Shown here in pieces: positions 31,712 to 38,749 of a stretch of 64,000 nt of DNA. The notes under the pieces are model-generated. The model saw only the letters and a list, made by a program, of their open reading frames with translations. It searched no databases and was not told where the DNA came from. The translations under genes and the position numbers were made by a program. The stretch comes from CAVSRC01 sp963743015 (lineage in GTDB: Bacteria > Pseudomonadota > Alphaproteobacteria > Rhizobiales > Kaistiaceae): positions 62,001 to 126,000 of the forward strand of contig CAVUOD010000033.1 in the NCBI GenBank assembly GCA_963743015.1, read 5' to 3'. Positions within the stretch are counted from its first letter, which is position 1; each line of letters starts with the position of its first letter.

Positions 31712-32389
31712 TTACGATTTGGCGGGCTTGGGCGGCGCCCCGATGCGCGCCGTGATCAGCGACAGCATCACCTGGGCGCGCTGGCGCAGGTCAGCCGGCG
31801 CTTCCTGATCGTTGTTGATCTCGTCGAAATACTTGCGGGCAGCTTCGTAGTCGCCGACCCGCCAGGCATCGAGGCCGAGCAGTTCGCGAGCGTTGTGGCG
31901 CCATACATTGCCGGTGCTGGCGAGGTCGTTCAGGCGCTTCTCGAGGTCGGCCAGGCTGGCAGTATCGACCAGCAGCGCCGCGGCGCGCAGCCGGGCAAGG
32001 GCCCTCACCGCGTTGGAGATGTTACTGCGGGCGGCAATCGTATCGTATTGCGCGATGGCATCCTGGGTCTTGCCGGTCACCGACATCTCGGAGGCGATGC
32101 GGAACTCGGCAAGGACGGGATAGCTGCCGCTGCCGCTGGCCTCGATCGCCTTGAGGGCCGTGATCGCCTCGTCGTTCTTGCCCTGTTTGGCAAGGTTGAG
32201 CGCGGCGAGGAAACTGTCGCCGGTGGCCTGCGCGCGCTGTTCCTGCCAGTAGATCCAGCCGCGGTAACCGGCGGTCGCCACCACGATGAGAATCGCCAGC
32301 CCGATGACATAGGGACCGAAACGGTCCCATAGTTTCTTGGCCTGCTCGCGGCGAAGGTCCTCATCGACCTCTTTGAAAATATCGGTCAT
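31712..32389 (-). CDS. YfgM-like tetratricopeptide membrane protein
   Basis: 225 aa from ATG 32389. The N-terminus is cytoplasmic (MTDIFKEVDEDLRREQAKKL), followed by one membrane helix (about 27-44) and a periplasmic TPR-like helical repeat region. The family works with the SecYEG/PpiD translocon and with BamB in envelope biogenesis. It lies directly upstream of der, 48 bases apart, as in many proteobacteria. No bamB is in between, although that gene often is. Confidence 0.88.
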   Translation of the reverse strand: MTDIFKEVDEDLRREQAKKLWDRFGPYVIGLAILIVVATAGYRGWIYWQEQRAQATGDSFLAALNLAKQGKNDEAITALKAIEASGSGSYPVLAEFRIASEMSVTGKTQDAIAQYDTIAARSNISNAVRALARLRAAALLVDTASLADLEKRLNDLASTGNVWRHNARELLGLDAWRVGDYEAARKYFDEINNDQEAPADLRQRAQVMLSLITARIGAPPKPAKS

Positions 32390-32633
32390 TTCACCTCGTT
32401 GGCGTCGCCATTTGACCCTTTGCTCGGGCAGTGCGGCGGCACAATATCGCCGGCTCCACAAGGTTGCAAACGCTGGAATTCCAGCATTCTTGCGGCAAAG
32501 CCCCGCGCCCGCCCTGCCGCGGCAATGGTTGCATTCACGCAACTTTGTTCACTTTATTGCCGGATTTGGCCAGTTACGCGTTGTTCACGGTCGTTGTGTT
32601 AGTCTAGCCTCATAATAGAATGAAGGAGGCTGA

Positions 32634-32650
32634 GCGGCCCTTCGGGCCGC
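32634..32650 (+). promoter_or_regulatory. Hairpin in the leader of the first L,D-transpeptidase
   Basis: GCGGCCC, a three-base TTC loop and GGGCCGC form a perfect stem 25 bases before the start codon. It would lie in the 5' untranslated region, next to the ribosome-binding site. Confidence 0.4.
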
Positions 32651-32674
32651 GCAATAAAACAGGGGCTGCGACCT

Positions 32675-33094
32675 ATGAAGAAATCTGTTTGGGCGCTGGC
32701 GGTGGCCGCGATGCTTTGTGCTGCACCCGCCATGGCATCTTCCATTCTTGCGCGAATCGACCTCTCCGAACAACGAATGCACGTCTATATAAATGGCGCT
32801 CAGCGCTATGTCTGGCCCGTTTCCACGGCCCGCCGGGGATATGTCACACCGGTCGGGAGCTACAGGCCGCAGCGTCTGGTGCCCATGTGGTATTCGAAGA
32901 AGTACCACAACTCGCCGATGCCGCATTCGATCTTCTTCCGTGGCGGCTATGCCATTCATGGCACCTACTCCACCAGGTACCTGGGCAGCCCGGCTTCGCA
33001 TGGTTGTGTGCGGCTTCTCCCCAGCCACGCGGCGACGCTCTATTCGCTCGTCAGCCAGTCGCGCGGCAATACCAGGATCGTCGTCAGCCGCTAG
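32675..33094 (+). CDS. L,D-transpeptidase (YkuD domain), minimal form
   Basis: 139 aa. A Sec signal peptide (MKKSVWALAVAAMLCAAPAMA) precedes a bare YkuD catalytic domain: IDLSEQRMHVY, FFRGGYAIHGT and the active-site motif SHGCVRL with its catalytic Cys (about residue 109). It forms 3-3 cross-links in peptidoglycan or attaches proteins to it. A paralog follows 16 bases downstream. No lipobox or other domain is present. Confidence 0.92.
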   Translation: MKKSVWALAVAAMLCAAPAMASSILARIDLSEQRMHVYINGAQRYVWPVSTARRGYVTPVGSYRPQRLVPMWYSKKYHNSPMPHSIFFRGGYAIHGTYSTRYLGSPASHGCVRLLPSHAATLYSLVSQSRGNTRIVVSR

Positions 33095-33110
33095 AACCAC
33101 GGAGGACGCA

Positions 33111-33680
33111 ATGCCTGCGACCCCACGAACTGTTGGGCGCGTGCCGCCGCGCGCGTCCCGCGAACTGCTGATGCTCGCGGCGGCAACGGTTTTCACCATC
33201 ATGGGCGGCGGTGCGGCTCTGGCCGACGAACTCAAGATCGCCAATGCCCCCATGATGGAGGTTACCGGGGTGGATGCGACCGCGGAGGTCGCTGCGCCCG
33301 CCCCGGAAGAACCGTCGGTGCCGACGGTCGTGGCGCGCATCGATCTCTCCGAACAGACCATGACGGTCTATGTCGACGAGAAGCTGTCCTATGTCTTCAA
33401 GGTGTCGACGGGACGCCGGGGCTACGGCACACCGACCGGCCAATGGACCGCCCAGTGGCTGTCGCCGCGCCATCGCTCGAAGAAGTATCACAACGCCCCG
33501 ATGCCCTGGTCGGTGTTCTTCCATGGCGGCTACGCCGTCCACGGAACGACCGCGGTGCGCCAACTCGGGCGGCCGGCATCGCACGGCTGCGTGCGCCTGC
33601 ACCCTGCCAACGCCAAGATCTTCTACAAGCTCGTCCAGAAAAACGGCAAGGAAAACACACTGGTTAGCGTCGTTCGTTGA
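33111..33680 (+). CDS. L,D-transpeptidase (YkuD domain), second copy
   Basis: 189 aa from ATG 33111, with GGAGGA SD just upstream. After an N-terminal hydrophobic segment (about 20-38) and an acidic Pro/Ala linker comes a YkuD domain very like its neighbour: IDLSEQTMTVY, HGGYAVHGT and SHGCVRLHP with the catalytic Cys. The first copy lacks the linker. Tandem duplication in one operon is evident. Confidence 0.92.
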   Translation: MPATPRTVGRVPPRASRELLMLAAATVFTIMGGGAALADELKIANAPMMEVTGVDATAEVAAPAPEEPSVPTVVARIDLSEQTMTVYVDEKLSYVFKVSTGRRGYGTPTGQWTAQWLSPRHRSKKYHNAPMPWSVFFHGGYAVHGTTAVRQLGRPASHGCVRLHPANAKIFYKLVQKNGKENTLVSVVR

Positions 33681-33707
33681 AGCGCGTCTCGGTGCTTTGT
33701 CGGTGCC

Positions 33708-33723
33708 TGTGACGCCGGTCACA
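33708..33723. promoter_or_regulatory. Consensus CRP/FNR-family binding site
   Basis: TGTGACGCCGGTCACA is an exact match to the CRP consensus TGTGA-N6-TCACA, and the palindrome extends one more base pair on each side. Its centre is about 41.5 bases upstream of the start expected from a TAGATA -10 element at 33745-33750, the class II activator position. The same DNA can also pair as GTGACGCC/GGCGTCAC, a hairpin behind the transpeptidase gene, so the site is not proven. Confidence 0.55.
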
Positions 33724-33756
33724 GACAGGCGTCACGTCGCTGCCTAGATAAGGGGG

Positions 33757-33893
33757 CGTAAGCGATCAGGACCGTGGTTTCCCGAGTCCCCGCTCGATAG
33801 AACGCCTTAACCCGCCCCCCTCTAAGGCGTCCTGGGTCCTGATCTCAAGAGCCGCCGTCCGGTTTCGCCGGGCGGCGGTTTGCTTTTCGGGAA
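33757..33893 (+). ncRNA. Candidate small RNA with three stems and an intrinsic terminator
   Basis: GATCAGGACC (33764-33773) pairs perfectly with GGTCCTGATC (33835-33844). Inside it, ACGCCTTA (33802-33809) pairs with TAAGGCGT (33823-33830) around the C-rich loop ACCCGCCCCCCTC. A GC-rich terminator stem with a T-rich tail follows at 33851. No protein reading frame fits. A C-rich loop able to pair with ribosome-binding sites is a known feature of alphaproteobacterial trans-acting sRNAs. The 5' end is estimated from the -10 element. I cannot tell whether it belongs to a named family. Confidence 0.6.
33851..33893 (+). terminator. Intrinsic terminator of the candidate small RNA
   Basis: GCCGCCGTCCGG pairs with CCGGGCGGCGG-type sequence across a TTTCG loop, followed by TTTGCTTTT. 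It also lies just past the end of the convergent gene at 33907. Confidence 0.75.
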
Positions 33894-33906
33894 GCCGGGC
33901 GCGGCG

Positions 33907-34494
33907 TCAGGCGTGTTCCTCGACCAGCGCGGCAATCTCGGCCAGCCACCGGGCGCGTTCTTCCGGCGTACTGCCGGCGATCGGCCCGTACATGCGACGC
34001 ACGACATTGCCGATTCCGCAGAAACCGAAAACGCAATCGCGCCAGAGCCGCTGCAGGGGATCGCCGAACACCTCCATCTCCCGCTGGGCCTCCGTGTTGG
34101 TCGTGTTGAAGACAAATGCGCATTTGGCGCGCAGCAGCCCGACCGAGGCCGCTCCGAAGCCCGTGCCGTCGGGATAGGTGTAGGCAGTGTCCAGCCGAAA
34201 CACGCGGTCGACCCATCCCTTCAGTATGGCGGGCGGCTGGCCCCACCAGTTGGGATGGGCGATGACGATCACATCCGCCACTGCAAGCTCGGCACAGTGC
34301 TGCTCGACCAGCGCGTCCGACGACGCAATTCCACCCTCGCCGGTGCGGTGCACCGGGGCAAAATCCTCTACGTAGAGATCGTGATGGGCAATCTCGTAGC
34401 CACGACGGGCAAGAACGGCGCGGGCCGCAGCGTCCATGGCGTGGCTCAGGCTGTGACCGGTGTTGGGGTGGGCGACGATGGACAGTGCGCGCAA
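33907..34494 (-). CDS. NAD(P)H-dependent flavin oxidoreductase (KefF/MdaB-like)
   Basis: 195 aa flavodoxin-fold quinone or azo reductase. LSIVAHPNTGHSLSHAM binds FMN phosphate; VIVIAHPNWWGQPPAILKGW is the family signature. I placed the start at TTG 34494 because a GGAGG sequence (34501-34505) sits six bases upstream and the protein then begins MRALSIVAHPN, as relatives do; an upstream GTG at 34539 has no such support. It may protect against quinones or electrophiles. A second flavodoxin-like gene (hemG) is upstream on the same strand. Confidence 0.85.
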   Translation of the reverse strand: MRALSIVAHPNTGHSLSHAMDAAARAVLARRGYEIAHHDLYVEDFAPVHRTGEGGIASSDALVEQHCAELAVADVIVIAHPNWWGQPPAILKGWVDRVFRLDTAYTYPDGTGFGAASVGLLRAKCAFVFNTTNTEAQREMEVFGDPLQRLWRDCVFGFCGIGNVVRRMYGPIAGSTPEERARWLAEIAALVEEHA

Positions 34495-34661
34495 GGGCAA
34501 CCTCCGGACGGCCGGATCGGCTTCAATGGCCGCGGCCACTGGATCCCTTCCACAAGCGACGTCACAGGGCGGTTACGCAATCAGGTGACGGCTCCCCTCG
34601 GCGACCACTCTACGTTCGCGGGCATGGCCGTGGCGACCCGAAAACGGCGCGGCATGCCCGA

Positions 34662-35225
34662 CTAGATGCCGCGGCTGAGGGCTGCCACCGCAGCGGCGAA
34701 TTCCTCCACTGCTGGCCAGGACGTGTATTCGACACAGGTGTCCGGGTCGGTGGGGCCGCCGGTCAGCGTCATGATGAAGCGGATCATCGTCCGGTCGAAC
34801 CAGTTGTAGCGGGGGTAATCGAGCCGGCCGGCGAAGGCGACCGCCAGCGCCGGCGCGAGGTGATGGCGGGCGATGAGCTTGCGCAAGTAGACATTCCCGG
34901 TGGCGCTGGACTTGCCCGGCTTGCGCGCGGTGAGATTGACCGAGGCCAAGGCAAGCGGCGGCGGCGCCGGCAGAGCCCCGTAGCGGCCCAGGAAGCGGCG
35001 CGCCTCGGGCAGGTGCACGCCGTAGCGGATCGAGGCCACCAGCACGATCAGCGGCTGAGCGGCCAGTTCGACGGCCGAAGGCAGGTCCGGCCGCAGGTTG
35101 CGCAAGGTCCGTGGCGTATCCGCTTCGTCGAGATGCCGGCAGATTTGTTCGGCGATGCGTTGGGCCTGTCCGTCGCGCGTCGCGTAATAGACCGCCACCG
35201 GCTTCTCATTCACGCGCTTCAGCAT
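34662..35225 (-). CDS. hemG: Menaquinone-dependent protoporphyrinogen oxidase HemG-like flavodoxin
   Basis: 187 aa. The flavodoxin FMN motif is YYATRDGQAQRIAEQI at the N-terminus; SIRYGVHLPEARRF and the long insert with NWFDRTMIRFIMTLTGG are typical of HemG rather than of simple flavodoxins. HemG oxidises protoporphyrinogen IX using a quinone, which allows heme synthesis without oxygen. Many alphaproteobacteria use HemJ instead, so this gene fits a facultatively anaerobic host. Confidence 0.85.
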   Translation of the reverse strand: MLKRVNEKPVAVYYATRDGQAQRIAEQICRHLDEADTPRTLRNLRPDLPSAVELAAQPLIVLVASIRYGVHLPEARRFLGRYGALPAPPPLALASVNLTARKPGKSSATGNVYLRKLIARHHLAPALAVAFAGRLDYPRYNWFDRTMIRFIMTLTGGPTDPDTCVEYTSWPAVEEFAAAVAALSRGI

Positions 35226-35390
35226 TGTCGCAGACGTTCGTCCGGTCGGTCCCTTGGCCGTGATCGTCAGTGTTCTATCAGGTTTTCCGGTGCCTCGCGC
35301 CACCGAGCGACACGCCGACCCTGCTGACGCAAGGCTGTCAGCAGGGCTTTGCCACACTCCGGGACGAAGCAACGAGCGAGAGGGCAGATC

Positions 35391-35801
35391 ATGAACTTCG
35401 TTTCGGTCCGGATCATCACCGACGACATCAAGCGGCTGGTCGCCTTCTACGAGGCGGTCACCGGGCTCAGCGCGACCTGGTACACGGAGGACTTCGCCGA
35501 ACTGGTGACACCGTCGTGCACGCTGGCGATCGGCAGCACGCGCACCATGGGCCTGTTCGGCCCTGGTGCGGCGCGTCCCGCCGACAATCACACGGCAATC
35601 ATCGAGTTTCGCGTCGACGACGTGGACGGGCACTTTGCGCGGCTGGAGACGATGCTGGCCGAGGTCGTCCAGGAACCGACGACCATGCCCTGGGGCAACC
35701 GCTCGCTGATGTTCCGCGACCCCGACGGCAACCTGGTCAACTTCTTCACGCCGGTCAGTGCGGAAGCGAAGAAGAAGCACGGGCTTCAGATGGCAGGCTG
35801 A
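35391..35801 (+). CDS. VOC (glyoxalase/bleomycin resistance) family protein
   Basis: 136 aa from ATG 35391 (GAGAGG upstream). One vicinal-oxygen-chelate domain: FVSVRIITDDIKRLVAFYEA at the start, and FRDPDGNLVNFFTP at the end. Substrate unknown. It is divergent from hemG and convergent with the nfnBA gene. Confidence 0.85.
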   Translation: MNFVSVRIITDDIKRLVAFYEAVTGLSATWYTEDFAELVTPSCTLAIGSTRTMGLFGPGAARPADNHTAIIEFRVDDVDGHFARLETMLAEVVQEPTTMPWGNRSLMFRDPDGNLVNFFTPVSAEAKKKHGLQMAG

Positions 35802-35900
35802 CCGCCAGACAACCATGCGCCGCTGAAACAGACGGTCTCAGCGGCGCATGGATCTTGTGCGGGAGGCGGGCGACCTGGGGCCGCCCGCCTCCAATGGGCG

Positions 35901-38749
35901 TCAGGCGAGGCCGTGAATCTCGCGGCTGTGGGCCTCCTGCTCCTTGAACTGGTCGAAGCGCGGCAGGAACTTGTCCCAGTCGATGATGTGGGAGTCGAGT
36001 TCTGGCCCGTCGATGCAGGCGTGCTTGCGCACCATCTTGCCGTCGATGGTGACGGGCACCATGCAGGCGCCGCACATGCCGGTGGCGTCCACCATGATCG
36101 AGTTGAGGCTGACGACGGTGGGGACTTCGTATTTCTTGGTCAGCTCGCTCACTGCCCTCATCATCAGCGGCGGGCCGATGGCGATCACCTCGGCGACCTT
36201 GCGGCCCTTCGAAGACTTCTTGTCGTCCATCATCGCCTGCAGCGGCGTGGTGACGAAGCCCTTCACCCCGAAGGTGCCGTCATTGGTGTGATAGATCACG
36301 TCGAGCTGCTCGCCGATACTGCTTCTGCAACCGGTCGACGCGCTCGCCTTCCGCCGTCCAGAACATCAGGTCCTTGCTGCGGTAACCGGCGATCAGGGTG
36401 ACGTGATTGCCCAGCTTCAGATGCTCGCGCATGATCGGATAGACCGGCGGCAGGCCGAGGCCGCCGGCACAGAACACCACCGTCTGCTTGCCTTCGTAGC
36501 GGTGCAGCTTGGAGGGCTGGCCGAGCGGGCCGGCGACGCCGGTGAAGACTTCGCCAGCCTCCATCTGGTTCATCAGGATGGAACTGGTGCCGACGCCCTG
36601 AATGACGAGGTCGATGGTGCCGGCTTTGGCATCCCAATCGGCCAGTGTGAGCGGGATGAGCTCGCCCCTGGGCGTCGCCAGCACGCGCACGAACTGGCCG
36701 GCCTCGGCCGAACGGGCGACCACCGGGGCGTTCACCGTGAACTCGACGATGCCCGGTGACAGCTCGGTCTTCTTGATCAGCGTAGCGGGCGCCGCGGCCT
36801 TCTCGGTGTAGTCGAGCGCCCTGGCGACCCGTGCCTCGATCTCCGCCGGCGTGAACGGAATTTCGCCGGCGATCTGGCTCGCCGCCGCCTTGCCGTCGCC
36901 GGCCGCGTTGATGGCAGTGGAGCCGCCGCGGGTGGCGTCGCCGCCCGAGTAGATGCCCTCCATCGAGGTTTCCTGCGAGGTGCCGCCCGGCAGGTCGAGC
37001 GTGCCCCATTTGGTGGTTTTGATGCGGGGCTCGGAGTCCTTGATGATCGGGTTCGACGCGTTGCCGAGCGCCATGATGACCAGATCGACTTCCATCGTCT
37101 CGGTCTCGCCGGTGGGCACCGGCGAACGGCGGCCGGAGGCATCCGGCGCGCCAAGCTCCATCACGTCCAGGATGGTGTGGCAGACGCGATGGTTCTTGTT
37201 GCCCGAGAACTCGCGCGGGGCGCGCAGCACCTTGAGCTTGACGCCCTCTTCCAGGGCGTGATGCAGTTCCTCGACACGCACCGGCATCTCGGCGCGGGTG
37301 CGGCGGTAGACGATGGTCACGTCGCCGCCCAGACGCAGCGAGGTGCGCGCCGAGTCCATCGCGGTGTTGCCGGCACCGATGACGATGACCTTCTTGCCCT
37401 TCACCATCGGCAGCGGCGTCTCGTAGTCGTCGAGCCTGGCCTGCAGAAGGTTGACGCGGGTGAGGAATTCGTTGGCGCTCATCACGCCGTTGAGCTCCTC
37501 GCCGGGCACGTTCATGAAGCGCGGCAGGCCGGCGCCGGTGCCGACGAAGATCTTCCAGAAGCCGGCGTCGCGGAGGTCCTGCAGCGTGGCGGTCTTGCCG
37601 ACCACGAAGTTCTTGACGAACTTGCCGCCGAGGCGGTCGATCTTGCCGACGACGTCGTCGATCAGCGCGTTGGGCAGACGGAACTCGGGAATGCCGTAGC
37701 GCAGCACGCCGCCGAGGTCATGGAAGGCCTCGAACACGGTGACCGGGAAGCCTTCCGTCGACAGCAGATAGGCGTTGATCAGGCCGGCGGGACCGGAGCC
37801 GACCACTGCGATCGGCGGCTTCTCGGCCTTCTGCCAGGGCGTGACATAGTTCTTCCACTCGGCATCCTCGCCGCCGGCATTTTCCTTGGCGTTGAGCCGT
37901 TCGCGCTCGGGCAGGTACCATTCAAGCTGACCGATCTCGATCGGCCGACCGGTGATGGTGCATACGCCCTGGCACTGCAGTTCCTGCGGACAGACGCGGC
38001 CGGTGACGTTGGGCAGCGGGTTGCAGCTCTCGATCAGCTTGAGGGCTTCCTTGTAGCGGCCGTTACCCAGGAGATCCATCATCTCGGGGATGTGGATCTT
38101 GACCGGGCAGCCACCCTTGGGCTGCTTCTTGCCCTGCAACAGGACGCCCACCTCGCAGGGCTTGTCCTCGCACTGCTTGTCACGCATCACCTCGAGCCAG
38201 ACGAAGAGGTCGACCTCGCGCGTGCTGTAGCCGAGCGTGCGGTAGCCGAGATAGCCCATGGTGACGAGATCGAAGTCGTGGGCGCGCTCGTCGGCCGGGC
38301 GCACGTAAGGCGGGATGTAGTTCTCCGCCGGCCATCCCTTCGACAGCCCCTTGAACATGGGATAGCGGTCGGAGAGATGGGTATCGAGCGCGGTGATGAA
38401 CTTGCGCTTGTACTTCAGCGGCAGCGCCCAGACGAAGCGCTGCAGGATCGTCGACATGTCGTCGTCGCGAAGCGAGCAGGTCCCACAGCGTCTTGGTGAA
38501 CTCGGCGCCCAGCTTGTCCTGCTGGAACTCCCAGATGATGGCGTGGGTGCCGTCGTCGATGAACACCTGACGCAGCGACTTGGGATCGTTGAGAAGCCGC
38601 TTGCGCAACAACGAGAGCTGCTTCTTGAAGACCTGGAGGGCCTCGGAGCTTTCCAGCTCCTCCAGTTCGCTCTGCGTCGTCTCCAGGACCGTGGAGACCT
38701 CGCGAAAGCGCTCGAGGTCCTCCCGCCCCTTCTCCATCGTGTCAAACAT
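35901..38749 (-). CDS. Fused NfnB-NfnA-type transhydrogenase (GltD-like + FNR-like), two frameshifts
   Basis: The frame opens at ATG 38749, overlapping the last bases of the PFOR gene by eight, and ends at 35901. Dropping one extra base near 38470 and one near 36315 gives 948 aa. Order: a helical N-terminal region of unknown role (about 1-185), then a GltD/NfnB-like part with Cys clusters for two 4Fe-4S (GRVCPQELQCQGVC), FAD motif VVGSGPAGLINAYLL (about 312) and NAD(P) motif VIGAGNTAMDSA (about 453). A ferredoxin-reductase/NfnA-like part runs from about 655, with FCAGGLGLPP and a C-terminal 2Fe-2S site DATGMCGACMVP. The Asp four residues before that Cys corresponds to the Asp ligand described in Thermotoga NfnA. 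Probably couples ferredoxin, NADH and NADP+. Confidence 0.82.

Noticed and set aside
37177..38499. Plus-strand 440-codon frame as an independent gene
   Set aside because: Opposite strand of the NfnBA gene, whose FAD, NAD(P) and Cys motifs are clear.
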